Part shown: positions 25,771 through 34,234 of the stretch, piece after piece
Layout of the letters: each line of letters opens with the position of its first letter
Position numbering within the stretch: position 1 is the first letter of the stretch
Source of the DNA: Microcaldota archaeon
GTDB lineage: Archaea > Micrarchaeota > Micrarchaeia > Anstonellales > Anstonellaceae
Assembly: GCA_021813025.1 (NCBI GenBank)
Contig: JAKAME010000003.1
Span: 1 to 43,091 of the forward strand
Reading direction: 5' to 3'
Length of the DNA stretch: 43,091 nt
Notes under the pieces: generated by a model
Seen by the model: only the letters and a program-made list of their open reading frames with translations
What the model was told of the DNA's origin: nothing
Databases searched by the model: none
Translations under genes and position numbers: made by a program

Positions 25771-26445
25771 CTAAGGCCGCGGATAGGGATAATCGTCTGA
25801 TTTTTGATGGGGCAGACCATCCAGCTTCAGCTGGCTGCCGAATTCAACCAGTTTCTCATATTTTCTGGATGAAAAAATCTCACCCGCGTGGAGTGTATAA
25901 TACGGATGGATAAGGCGCGGGTCCTGCATCGTCCTGCCGTCCGGGCCGAGCTTCTCGAGCAGCGCGGTGACTGAGATATGGTCATCGAGCAGGTAATAGA
26001 GAGCCAGAGGGGTTAGGTAGAGCCGGAGATTGCGGGCCTTTTTGACTTCGTCGAGCGTAAGCTCGCCGCGCAGCAGGCCGATGGGGACGTACACGTCCGG
26101 CGTGTCGTCGGTGGTGCTGCCGATGAGTTCATGCTCCTGGGTGGTGATGATAAGGCTTGACCAGCGATAGCCTTTTTTCAACAGCACGCCCCGAAGGCCC
26201 CCCAAAAAGGATTCAAACTGCGGGAGGGATGCCTCGGGAAGAAGGCGGCCGAACTGCAAATAAGCCCCGATGGAGGCCTGCTCAAGGTGAAGTGCATAGG
26301 AAGGCGTCTTGGAGTTGAAGATGCACTCCACCAGGCCGCTGAGGCAGGCAAAATCTTTGTCAGCCTTTGGATTGGACTTGATGAGAGCCTCAATGGCCTT
26401 GAGCTGCTTGACGGCCTGTTTTTGGGTGAGGATAGGTGTAGCCAT
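25771..26445 (-). CDS. Hypothetical protein, 224 aa
   Basis: No family recognised. It is soluble, with an N-terminal helical part (QAVKQLKAIEALIKSNP), a middle alpha/beta part containing GYRWSSLIITTQEHELIG and a helical C-terminus rich in Leu and Tyr. The C-terminal tail is polar (HQKSDDYPYPRP). It has no signal peptide or transmembrane segment. It shares a symmetric promoter element (26466-26478) with the divergent DNA polymerase gene, centred 27 bp before its ATG, so it is probably leaderless. Reading frame and start look sound; role unknown. Confidence 0.72.
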   Translation of the reverse strand: MATPILTQKQAVKQLKAIEALIKSNPKADKDFACLSGLVECIFNSKTPSYALHLEQASIGAYLQFGRLLPEASLPQFESFLGGLRGVLLKKGYRWSSLIITTQEHELIGSTTDDTPDVYVPIGLLRGELTLDEVKKARNLRLYLTPLALYYLLDDHISVTALLEKLGPDGRTMQDPRLIHPYYTLHAGEIFSSRKYEKLVEFGSQLKLDGLPHQKSDDYPYPRP

Positions 26446-26465
26446 AAGTGGAATTATGAATTTCC

Positions 26466-26478
26466 AACTTATTAAGTT
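26466..26478. promoter_or_regulatory. Palindromic TATA element between hypothetical gene and polB
   Basis: AACTTATTAAGTT is a perfect palindrome around a central T. It lies 27 bp before the minus-strand ATG at 26445 and 61 bp before the plus-strand ATG at 26533, so it may serve both directions. Confidence 0.45.
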
Positions 26479-26532
26479 TGGGGGAAAGACGCCCGCATCG
26501 GATTTTTTAGCTTAGGGGCCCAAGGAGGGGCG

Positions 26533-29097
26533 ATGGCCGAAAACAAGACGCCCCATGCACAAGCCGCAACGTCCAAAGCTCCGAAGCCAAAACCCCCAAT
26601 CAGGAAGCGCTCGGGCATACTGCTTGAAGTCGATTACGTCATCAGAAACAACGAGACGCGCGTGCGCCTGATGATGAAGGGAAAGAGAATCTACTATCTC
26701 TACGACAGGTACGAGCCTTATTTCTACCTCGACGCGCCGGCATCGGAAATTCCGCAACTGATGAAGGCCGGCGCCATACACAGGGGCATGCGCATACACC
26801 CAAGCAGAATTGAGGAAGTGGAGCGCGAGGTGGAGGGCAAGAAGCGGAAAGTGCTGAAAGTGTACGGAAAGCACCCGCCCGAAATTCCGGACTTGAGGAA
26901 GGCGCTGGAAAAGCACAAGGCATGGGAATACAACATCCTCTTCGGACGGCGCTACATGATGGACAAGGGGCTTGCGCCGCTGAACATGCTGAAATATGAG
27001 AGGCAGGGCAGGCGGCTGCTCAAGGTGATTTCGCAAAAAGAGGCAAGCCCAAAATTCCGCACCATGAGCTTTGACATCGAGACTTACAACCCGCTGGGCG
27101 CGCCGAGGCCCAACCAGGACCCGGCCATAATGATTTCCTATTCCACCAAAGCAGAGGATGGAAAGGTGCTGACATTCAAGAAAATACACAGGCCCTTCGC
27201 GCAGGACTGCGGGGACGAGAAGGGGATGATTGAGGCGTTCAACGTCGCCGTGCGTGAAATCGACCCCGAAGTGATGGCAGGCTACAATTCCACCCAGTTC
27301 GATTTGCCATATTTGGAAGCAAGGGCGGCGAAAAACAAGTGCAAGCTGAAACTTGGGCGCGACGGCTCGTCTTTCCGCGTGCGGAGGCGAGGCATACGCG
27401 ACGTGGCCTCGGTTAAAGGGAGAATTTACGTTGACTTGCTCCCCCTGCTGCGCTTCTTGTCGTTCATAGGCGCAGTAAAAGTGAGCCGCTTCTCGCTTGA
27501 AATCGCCTATGCCGAAATCATGGGCAAAAAGAGCGAGCTGAAGGAGGCGATGGAGAGGCTTGACATCTACAAGATGTGGGACGACCCCTCCAAGCTTGGC
27601 GCGCTGGCAGACTATTCACAGGGGGATGCGCACATCACATGGGAGCTTGCGCAGGCCGTGCTGCCGCTTGAGCTTGAGATGTCGCGCGTCACCCGCCTGC
27701 CTCCCTCTGACGTGGTGGGCGCCACTTCCTCACAGCTTGTCGAGTCTCTTCTGATGCACGAGGCGGTGGCGCGCGGGGCCATTGTGCCCAACCGCCCCGC
27801 AGACGAGGAGGCCAAGAGGCGCGAGGAGCACCCCATAGTGGGGGCTTACGTCAAGACGCCGGCGCCGGGCATTTACGAGAACATGGTGGTGTTCGACTTC
27901 CGCGGGCTGTATCCGTCCATCATCACGGCGCACAACATCGACCCGTTCACACTGAATTGCTCGTGCTGCCATGGGGATGGATATGCCTCGCCCACAGGCG
28001 CGCATTTCTGCAAAAAACACCCCGGCCTCATTCCCGAAGTGCTGGCCAAGGTGGTGAAGGCGCGCGCCGAACTGAAAGACAGGCTGAAAAAGCTTGAGCC
28101 CGGCAGCGAGGAACACCGCGCCATGTTCGCCCGCCAGCAGTCGCTGAAAATCCTGGCCAATTCGTATTACGGATACCTTGCCTTCTCGCGCTCGCGCTAT
28201 TATTCGCGCGAGGCCGCCGAATCGGTGACGGCGTGGGGCAGGCATTACATCATGCAGACAGGCGAGAAGGCGCAAAAGGCGGGCTACACCCTCCTGTATC
28301 AGGACACTGATTCGTGCTTTTTGCTTATGGGGGAGAAGAGGAAGGAGGACGTGATGAAATGGATGAAGGAAGTGAATGCCTCGCTGCCCGGCGGCATGGA
28401 GCTTGAATTGGAGGCTTTCTACCCAAGAGGGGTGTTTGTGAGCAAAAAATTGGCTGGGGGGGAGGAGGGCAAGACCGCCACGGGCGCCAAGAAGAAATAC
28501 GCCCTCATTGATGACAAGGGGCGCATCAAAATCCGCGGCTTCGAGCTTGTGCGCCGAGACTGGTCTGTCATCGCCCGCGAGACGCAGCGCCGCGTGCTTG
28601 AAGCCATTCTGAAAGACGGCTCGAAGGAGAAGGCAATAGAAATAGTGCGCGACGTGGTGGGCAAAATCCGCTCAGGCAAGATGCCGATTGAGAAATTCGT
28701 GATTGAGACGCAGCTTGTGAAGCCGCTTGACAAGTATGAGGTGATGTCGCCTGAATTGGCTGCTGCTCTGAAGGCAAACAAGAGGGGGCGGGCGGAAAAG
28801 CTGGAGCAGAACAGCGTGGTGCGCTATGTGATTACCAGAACAGGCGGCGGGGGAGAACTGCTTGGCTCTGCCACTCATTCGAAAGCGGCCAAAAATTCTG
28901 GCTCGAAATCAAAATCATCCAAAAATTCGGTTTCTGACAAGGCGGAACTGCTGGAATATGCCAAAGACTACGATGCTGATTACTACATTTCGCATCAAAT
29001 CATCCCAACCGTGCTGAAAATTTTGAAAGAGCTTGGCGTGAGCGAGGATGACTTGAAATTGAGCGGGAAACCCTCGAAGCAGACTACCTTGTTTTGA
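26533..29097 (+). CDS. polB: DNA polymerase, family B
   Basis: 854 residues, within the usual archaeal range, with no intein. Replicative DNA synthesis with 3'-5' proofreading. Exonuclease motifs: FDIET (about 180), YNSTQFDLPY (about 250) and YSQGDAH (about 361). Polymerase motifs: A, VFDFRGLYPSII (about 453, with Gly where Ser is usual), B, KILANSYYGYLAF (about 536), and C, YQDTDS (about 589). A Cys/His cluster (CSCCHGDG ... HFCKKH, about 476-494) could bind zinc. The last residues KQTTLF form a PIP box for the PCNA clamp. AGGAGGGG precedes the ATG by a few bases. Convergent with the DNase I-like gene. Confidence 0.96.
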   Translation: MAENKTPHAQAATSKAPKPKPPIRKRSGILLEVDYVIRNNETRVRLMMKGKRIYYLYDRYEPYFYLDAPASEIPQLMKAGAIHRGMRIHPSRIEEVEREVEGKKRKVLKVYGKHPPEIPDLRKALEKHKAWEYNILFGRRYMMDKGLAPLNMLKYERQGRRLLKVISQKEASPKFRTMSFDIETYNPLGAPRPNQDPAIMISYSTKAEDGKVLTFKKIHRPFAQDCGDEKGMIEAFNVAVREIDPEVMAGYNSTQFDLPYLEARAAKNKCKLKLGRDGSSFRVRRRGIRDVASVKGRIYVDLLPLLRFLSFIGAVKVSRFSLEIAYAEIMGKKSELKEAMERLDIYKMWDDPSKLGALADYSQGDAHITWELAQAVLPLELEMSRVTRLPPSDVVGATSSQLVESLLMHEAVARGAIVPNRPADEEAKRREEHPIVGAYVKTPAPGIYENMVVFDFRGLYPSIITAHNIDPFTLNCSCCHGDGYASPTGAHFCKKHPGLIPEVLAKVVKARAELKDRLKKLEPGSEEHRAMFARQQSLKILANSYYGYLAFSRSRYYSREAAESVTAWGRHYIMQTGEKAQKAGYTLLYQDTDSCFLLMGEKRKEDVMKWMKEVNASLPGGMELELEAFYPRGVFVSKKLAGGEEGKTATGAKKKYALIDDKGRIKIRGFELVRRDWSVIARETQRRVLEAILKDGSKEKAIEIVRDVVGKIRSGKMPIEKFVIETQLVKPLDKYEVMSPELAAALKANKRGRAEKLEQNSVVRYVITRTGGGGELLGSATHSKAAKNSGSKSKSSKNSVSDKAELLEYAKDYDADYYISHQIIPTVLKILKELGVSEDDLKLSGKPSKQTTLF

Positions 29098-29105
29098 ATG
29101 GCGGC

Positions 29106-30104
29106 TCAGCGCTCTTGCGGCGCTATCTCGGCCCACACAAGGTAGTGGTCCGACAGGTCCGGCGTGATGCCGCTTCTTACCACGCCGCTGCGCAGGTATT
29201 CCGCGCTCGCATTTGCATTGAGGATGATGCGGTCATAGGTGCAATTTGACGCGGCCACTGTAGTGTCCTCGCCATCCGCAACCGCCCACGTCCAATTGGC
29301 AAACAAATCAGCGTGCTGCGAATGCCTGAAATAGCCGCAGTCTGCATTGAAGTCGCCCATGAGCATGACGTTGCCCCTGTCCGGCACAAGCGACTGAAGA
29401 GCATACAGCTCTGCTGAAACGTTCGACGGCTTGACGTGGATGACGTAGGCGTCAAACGAGTAGTTGCCGCTGCGAAGCGAGGCTTGCGCGGGCGGCCGCT
29501 CGAACAGCTGGGCCTGCGCCGGATTGTAATCCGTCCATTGCACGAGCGTGATGGTGGGCCGGAACATCAGCCCGTATTGCTCCTTGCTTGATGACCTGCC
29601 CGCGCGCGAGGAATTGACGCAGGAATAATTCGCCATTCGCCGGCACAGCGCGGCGAAGGCCGTGTTTGACGAATCGCGTATCTCCTGCACAAACACAACA
29701 TCATAGCCGCTCAGGATGGAGGCGTAGCTGTCCAGAAGCGTGGAGTTGGAGGCCTTTGCTTGGCCGAAGATTTGCAGGTTCCATGCCGCAATCTTGATTG
29801 TGGCGGGAGGGGTTGTGGCGGGATTGGAAGAAGAGCTTGTATTGGAAGCAGGAGAGGGAGTGGAGGGGGGAGCAACAGTTGATTGGCTGGAATTGGAGGC
29901 AGGAAGGGAATTGGAAGGTGGAGTGGTGGCTGACTGGCTGGAATTTGAGGCGGGAGGGGCAGGGGCGGAAATGGATGAAGGGGCGGAAGCCGGCGCTGGA
30001 TTGGAATTTTGTTGGGGCGCCTGCGTCAGGGCAACATAGGCCAAAATCCCCAATACGGCTAAGACGACGAGAACGAACAGCCATTTCCCGCTTCCACGGC
30101 CCAT
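29106..30104 (-). CDS. Membrane-anchored extracellular DNase I-like endonuclease
   Basis: 332 residues from ATG 30104. One N-terminal transmembrane segment (8-26), a Ser/Pro/Thr/Asn linker with repeated P-A-S-N-S-S-Q-S blocks (27-101), then an endonuclease/exonuclease/phosphatase domain (102-332). The match to DNase I is close: AAWNLQIFG, VQEIRDS (Glu141), a His in YVIHVKP (223), MGDFNADC (Asp251, Asn253), CTYDRI (Asp291) and SDHYLVW (His320). The anchor type places the enzyme outside the membrane, where it could cut environmental or host DNA. The start lies 8 bp after the stop of the prepilin peptidase gene, with GTGGATG as ribosome site, so the two are probably one transcript. Longer in-frame starts overlap that gene. 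Confidence 0.88.
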   Translation of the reverse strand: MGRGSGKWLFVLVVLAVLGILAYVALTQAPQQNSNPAPASAPSSISAPAPPASNSSQSATTPPSNSLPASNSSQSTVAPPSTPSPASNTSSSSNPATTPPATIKIAAWNLQIFGQAKASNSTLLDSYASILSGYDVVFVQEIRDSSNTAFAALCRRMANYSCVNSSRAGRSSSKEQYGLMFRPTITLVQWTDYNPAQAQLFERPPAQASLRSGNYSFDAYVIHVKPSNVSAELYALQSLVPDRGNVMLMGDFNADCGYFRHSQHADLFANWTWAVADGEDTTVAASNCTYDRIILNANASAEYLRSGVVRSGITPDLSDHYLVWAEIAPQER

Positions 30105-30112
30105 AACATCCA

Positions 30113-31015
30113 CTAGAAACCCAGCGGCCCCAGTCCCGCCAGCACGAACAGCACGTTGCCCCACAAAAGCGAGATAATCAGGCCAAGCAGCATGTGCGGC
30201 ACGAAGGGCAGCAGGTGCCTATAGACCGGGATTTTCTCCTTCACATTCTGCAAACGCTTGTATTCTGCCTCATCCACAAGGCGGCCGATTGAGTATTTTT
30301 TCACAATGGCGGCATCCATCTTGTCTGGCGCAATAATATCTTCCACTTCCACTCTTTTAGCAGGAACCCATTCCAGCATGGAGTCGTTGATGGAATTGCG
30401 GAAAAGCACGAAATACACGCTGACGGCGGCCAGAATGGCGAGGAAGATTATGTAGGAGCCGCCCAAGAGGGGCATCGAGGACATGACATAGGCCAGAAAG
30501 CCGTAGGAAATGGCGATGGCAAACGCGCCGAACCACTGCTCTCCCTTGATTGAGCCTGCCTGCTTGAGGGTTTTGAGGGCATGGGGCACGGTCTTGATGA
30601 GCAGATGAAGCATGAAGGTGAGGAAGGCGGCAGTGAGCACGTGGATGATGAAGGGGAAGGTGAGCCATGCCGAGCTCTTGTCCAAGAGCAGGAGAGTGGG
30701 CTGGGCAGGCAGAAGGACGGCGATGGCTGAAAGGATGGGCACGTCTGCTCCGCCCAGATAGCCTGTCTTGTAAAGCAGATAGTTGGCTGCAAAAAGGATG
30801 GCGCCGGCCACAAGGCCGTAGGGCGTGGCTATCGGGTCATAGGCAACTATGGCTACAATGACGGCAAGAGCAAGGAAGGCTTGGAGCAGGCGCTCGGGCA
30901 CGTTCTTGTTGTTGAACAAATCGTAATAGGCGCAGGCTGCCGTGCCCAAGAGGGCGAGGGCTATGCGCAGCCATTCGAGGGGCAGATTGACGCTGGAGCC
31001 GAAGAGGATGTCCAT
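30113..31015 (-). CDS. Archaeal A24-family prepilin/preflagellin peptidase
   Basis: 300 residues with about seven or eight membrane segments. The two catalytic aspartates of the GxGD class are Asp32 in AYYDLFNN and Asp91 in YLGGADVP. It removes class III signal peptides from pilins or archaellins at the cytoplasmic face of the membrane. A soluble insertion of about 65 residues (roughly 210-275, VPAKRVEVEDIIAPDK) precedes the last membrane segments, as in other archaeal members. It shares a transcript with the downstream DNase I-like gene. No pilin gene is seen in this window. Confidence 0.85.
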   Translation of the reverse strand: MDILFGSSVNLPLEWLRIALALLGTAACAYYDLFNNKNVPERLLQAFLALAVIVAIVAYDPIATPYGLVAGAILFAANYLLYKTGYLGGADVPILSAIAVLLPAQPTLLLLDKSSAWLTFPFIIHVLTAAFLTFMLHLLIKTVPHALKTLKQAGSIKGEQWFGAFAIAISYGFLAYVMSSMPLLGGSYIIFLAILAAVSVYFVLFRNSINDSMLEWVPAKRVEVEDIIAPDKMDAAIVKKYSIGRLVDEAEYKRLQNVKEKIPVYRHLLPFVPHMLLGLIISLLWGNVLFVLAGLGPLGF

Positions 31016-31053
31016 ACAAGAGGCAGGGATGCGGGGAATAAAAAGATAGGTGT

Positions 31054-32205
31054 CTATTCCTCGAACCTTTTCGGCCCGTCATTCAATGTCTGCACGAACG
31101 AGTCTTCCACTCCCATAACATCCAATTGCTTGCAGCGGCAGGGAGTCTTGAGCAGGCCGGAGAAAGAGGGGTTGGTGCGCCCGCCGTCGCCGTGAATCAG
31201 CTCCTTGATGTAGGTGCCTGCTTCGGCAAAAATGTCAAGCACCCACAAGTCCGGGGCGCGGGAAACGGCATCAATCGAATACACGTGCCTTGGCCTGATT
31301 AAGTCCGCCCTTCTTCGCAATACCCGCACCGGAGTCTGCTGCTTTACGCGCATGGGCATGGCTGATTGGAGCGCGCGCCAGTCCTCCTCAGTAAGAGGCC
31401 TGTCAGCTTCCACCCACGCGCGGTAGTGCTTGTCGAAATGCGAAGTGCACACCGTGCCGGGCCAGAAAGGCTGGACATATTTCAAATCGCGGGCTTCGAG
31501 AGGAAATTTAGCGGCAAATGAACGGGCCAGCCCCTCTAAATCCGCCTCCCTTTTCTGCGGCTGCAATAGTTCGAGCACAAACGGCCGCCCGCTGCCCAGG
31601 CACATCACATCCACGTCTTCCCTTCCGCTTGCATGCAAATACGCGTCAGATGCGCCGAAAGCAGGCACAAAGGTTTCGCGAAATGCCGTCTCGATTGCAG
31701 GATACTCCTGCTTTCTGTAATGGCATTTGGCGCAGCCGCGCCCGCGGCAGGCCATGCAGGCCCAGTCATGCTGGCACCATTCGCGCGATTTCTTGACGTA
31801 ATGGCCGAAAATGAAGATGGGGGTGGAAGTGGCCGAGCCTTTCATGTGCCAGAAATCAAGCTTGAAGGCTATTTCGCCGTTTGGAGAATAGGGCTTTTGG
31901 GTTTTCTTCTCAATTGCCTCGCCAGCCATGCGGTTGGCCTGGTTTTTTATCACCGTGACTTTGCCCAGAGGCTCGCCGTCGATGATTTCCTCCTCGCGCG
32001 CCATGAGAGGGCGGGAGAAGGTGGTTTGCACCAAAAATGAGGACCATTGTTTGTTGGAGGCTGAAGCGAGAGCCTGCTCCATTAGAATTGGAAGCTGCTC
32101 CAATACGCCCTGGCAAATGAAACAGCCGGAGGGCGCGTCCGCTGCCCTGACGTCAGGATGGCCGGGATGGCGGGCGGCGCAGTGCCTGCAGAGGGGATAT
32201 GCCAT
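31054..32205 (-). CDS. pus10: tRNA pseudouridine synthase Pus10
   Basis: 383 residues from ATG 32205, the usual archaeal length. It makes pseudouridine at positions 54 and/or 55 of the tRNA T-loop. The N-terminal THUMP-like part has zinc-type cysteines: C-x2-C near the start, C-x2-C in GCFICQG, and a second cluster CMAC ... CAKC (about 150-161). The catalytic region is GREDVDV followed by LGSGRPF (about 194-208). The C-terminal part GTYIKELIHGDGGRTNPS is typical. Divergent from thymidylate kinase with 53 bp between starts. The longer in-frame start (32226) would run into that promoter. Confidence 0.94.
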   Translation of the reverse strand: MAYPLCRHCAARHPGHPDVRAADAPSGCFICQGVLEQLPILMEQALASASNKQWSSFLVQTTFSRPLMAREEEIIDGEPLGKVTVIKNQANRMAGEAIEKKTQKPYSPNGEIAFKLDFWHMKGSATSTPIFIFGHYVKKSREWCQHDWACMACRGRGCAKCHYRKQEYPAIETAFRETFVPAFGASDAYLHASGREDVDVMCLGSGRPFVLELLQPQKREADLEGLARSFAAKFPLEARDLKYVQPFWPGTVCTSHFDKHYRAWVEADRPLTEEDWRALQSAMPMRVKQQTPVRVLRRRADLIRPRHVYSIDAVSRAPDLWVLDIFAEAGTYIKELIHGDGGRTNPSFSGLLKTPCRCKQLDVMGVEDSFVQTLNDGPKRFEE

Positions 32206-32228
32206 TGGAATTACTGCCACCCTCAATC

Positions 32229-32236
32229 AATTTAAC
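32229..32236 (+). promoter_or_regulatory. TATA box of thymidylate kinase (leaderless)
   Basis: AATTTAAC centred 27 bp before ATG 32259, with no ribosome site. Fits a leaderless mRNA and supports the internal ATG over the longer frame. Confidence 0.5.
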
Positions 32237-32258
32237 CTTCTCTCCCGAAATCCTCGCG

Positions 32259-32846
32259 ATGGCATACCCGTTCATCGTGCTGGAAGGCATAGACGGCTGC
32301 GGCAAGGAGACGCAGGTGCGCGAGCTTCTCAAATGGCTCAAGCGGCGCCGCCTGCCGGCAGTAGTGCACAAATACCCCACGGCAGGGGCGAAAAAAGTGC
32401 ACGAATACCTCGGCAGGCGGCAGGTGATGGATGCTGACTCGCTTTTCTCGGCTTTTGTTGATGATTTGCAGGCCCATCAGGCGCAGCTTGCCAAGGACCG
32501 CGGGCGCGCATGGGTGATTGCAGACAGATACTGCGTGTCGACAGCAGCTTATCAGGGCGTTGACGGGAAGCTCGATGCGCGCATCGCCCAGCTCGAAAAA
32601 TTTGAGTGGGTGAAGCCAGACTTCGTGCTTTGGCTTGATTTGCCTGTGGAAGAGGCCATGAGGCGCAAGGCGGGGCAGAAAAAGCCCGACAGGCACGAGG
32701 CGGACAGGGCCTTTCTGGAGGAGGTGCGCGCCAATTTCGACTCTCTTTACCGCCGCAGCTTCCTTTGCTCGAACTGGAAGCGCATAGACGCCAGCCAGCC
32801 GCCAGAGCGCGTGGCTGCCGACATCCGAGCGGCCATCGGGCAGTAG
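32259..32846 (+). CDS. tmk: Thymidylate kinase
   Basis: 195 residues, the usual length. It phosphorylates dTMP to dTDP using ATP. P-loop GIDGCGKET at 10-18, then the ADRY-x-x-STAAYQG substrate motif near residue 88, the WLDLPVEEAMRRK strand-helix, and a lid with Lys/Arg (KAGQKKPDRHEADRAF). ATG 32259 gives the canonical start MAYPFIVLEGIDG; the frame is open further upstream but a TATA box lies there. It is followed 9 bp later by a membrane protein gene. Confidence 0.94.
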   Translation: MAYPFIVLEGIDGCGKETQVRELLKWLKRRRLPAVVHKYPTAGAKKVHEYLGRRQVMDADSLFSAFVDDLQAHQAQLAKDRGRAWVIADRYCVSTAAYQGVDGKLDARIAQLEKFEWVKPDFVLWLDLPVEEAMRRKAGQKKPDRHEADRAFLEEVRANFDSLYRRSFLCSNWKRIDASQPPERVAADIRAAIGQ

Positions 32847-32855
32847 GCGGATGAG

Positions 32856-33923
32856 ATGGAAAAAAACATGAAAGCAGATGGCCGGCAAACAGATGGCCAG
32901 CCGTGCGAGTTCGGACTTGCTCTGTTCTTTTTTGTTCTGCTCGCTCTATCCCCTCTTCTTCATGCCGTTGAGCAGCCCCCGAATCTGGATTGGGACTCGC
33001 TGAGCGCGCCCCTGCGCCTGCAAAACGAGAGCTATTCGGTTTCGCCCGTGAAAGTGTCTGCTCAGCGCTGGCTGTTCCTTCTGTATGTGAACGGCACGCC
33101 CATCACTCTGGCGCAGGCCGAGCGCACGCAAGACGGGTGGACGGCGCGGCTGCTGGAAAACGAGGACGAACTGGCCGGAGCCGTGCGCTTCTACCATGCG
33201 GCACAGGGAAATCTGGACATGGCGCGCAAGGCTTTGGACGCGGCGCAGGCCGAACTTCGCGCCTACAACGCCTCGCGCGGGCAGGAGGGCCGCTGCCTTG
33301 ACGCGCTGGGTCTGGCGCGCAGGCCGTGCTCTGATTACGAGTCCTGCTTCAAGTCGTGCTTCTCTTCGCTTGATTTCTGCCAGCCTCTGGCGCAGGCCAA
33401 TGGAAAGCAGTTCATCTACCAGGTGTGGGACTATGAGAACAAGACAAGCCGGCTGAATGACGCGCTGGCAAAAACAGAGCTGGCGTATGAGAGCGCGTGG
33501 GCTTCCGTTTCCTCTTTGGAAATAGCAAGTTATAACGCCAGCCTGCGGCCGGTCTGGTCTGCCTCTGCAGACGTGCTGGCCCACCCGTTCAGCGGCTCAG
33601 TGTGCCAGAAGCCTTTCTACGACTCGGCCACTGCTGGGCGGGTGCAGGAGGATTTGACTGCAGCGCTGCGATGGCTGGAGCCTGTGGAGGACGGGGGGGC
33701 GGAAGCTGGGCAGTATATGCGCACGCTGGCCGCGCGCAGGCAGATGGTGGCGAGCGAGCGGATGAGGGAAAACCCGCTCGGAAACGTGATAGCTGCTGCT
33801 GGCGCGGACAATTCCCTGCTGGTGGCTGGCGCAGCGATGGTTGTGGTTATGTGCCTGATTGCAATTGCCGGCCTTCTTGTGTGGAGGGCCAGGCCCAAGG
33901 CTGGGGGAGGGAAACCAAGCTAA
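32856..33923 (+). CDS. Exported protein anchored by a C-terminal membrane segment
   Basis: 355 residues, no family recognised. A hydrophobic signal or anchor at about 19-36 (GLALFFFVLLALSPLLHAV) is followed by an extracellular region with Asn-x-Ser/Thr sites, a helical stretch (about 115-140) and a cysteine cluster (CLDALGLARRPC ... CFKSCFSSLDFC, about 148-178), then a C-terminal membrane segment (about 322-345, VAGAAMVVVMCLIAIAGLLVW) and a short basic tail. The ATG is 9 bp after the tmk stop, with GGATGAG in front, so it is probably co-transcribed with tmk. Role unknown. Confidence 0.75.
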   Translation: MEKNMKADGRQTDGQPCEFGLALFFFVLLALSPLLHAVEQPPNLDWDSLSAPLRLQNESYSVSPVKVSAQRWLFLLYVNGTPITLAQAERTQDGWTARLLENEDELAGAVRFYHAAQGNLDMARKALDAAQAELRAYNASRGQEGRCLDALGLARRPCSDYESCFKSCFSSLDFCQPLAQANGKQFIYQVWDYENKTSRLNDALAKTELAYESAWASVSSLEIASYNASLRPVWSASADVLAHPFSGSVCQKPFYDSATAGRVQEDLTAALRWLEPVEDGGAEAGQYMRTLAARRQMVASERMRENPLGNVIAAAGADNSLLVAGAAMVVVMCLIAIAGLLVWRARPKAGGGKPS

Positions 33924-33987
33924 AAAGAACTCTATTTATACCGCTAATGCCCAGATTTGGTAAAATTACTATAATTGACGACGGATA

Positions 33988-34146
33988 TGCTCCGACCGGG
34001 ATTTGAACCCGGGTTACCGGCTTTCGGCGAGCTTTTCTGCGTCCCGGGCACTGCCGACGGGCGGCAGTTTTTCCGAGGTTTTTTGCCCTCCGGGCAAAAA
34101 AGCTCTTGAAAGGCCAGCGTCCTTGACCGGGCTAGACTATCGGAGC
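33988..34146 (-). tRNA. tRNA-Glu (TTC) with an 84-nt intron at 37/38
   Basis: The minus strand folds into a complete tRNA: acceptor GCTCCGA/TCGGAGC with discriminator A (33988), D-stem GTCT/GGAC, anticodon stem CTGGC/GCCGG (one T-G pair), loop C-T-TTC-A-A with anticodon TTC at 34108-34110, four-base variable loop and T-arm CCGGG-TTCAAAT-CCCGG. CCA is not encoded. The anticodon arm is interrupted at the canonical archaeal site after position 37 by 84 bases (34023-34106). A TATA box (GATTAAAAATTC, 34171-34182) lies about 30 bp upstream of the 5' end. Confidence 0.93.
34023..34106 (-). other. tRNA-Glu intron with bulge-helix-bulge pairing and two internal hairpins
   Basis: The intron ends pair perfectly (GAGCTTTT near the 5' end with AAAAGCTC near the 3' end), forming the helix next to the splice sites as expected for archaeal splicing endonuclease. 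Inside are two further hairpins: TTTTTTGCCC/GGGCAAAAAA, 10 bp around a 3-base loop, and ACTGCCG/CGGCAGT, 7 bp. Exact cut sites are inferred from the tRNA fold. Confidence 0.85.
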
Positions 34147-34202
34147 ACGGCAAAAGAGATGGGGCGGGAGGAATTTTTAATCACGTGGGGCGAGGGCAGC
34201 CA

Positions 34203-34210
34203 ATTTTAAG
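34203..34210 (+). promoter_or_regulatory. TATA box of SRP54 (leaderless)
   Basis: ATTTTAAG centred about 28 bp before ATG 34235, with no ribosome site between. Confidence 0.5.
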
Positions 34211-34234
34211 CCTCACAAGCCCCTTATTCAGCCT

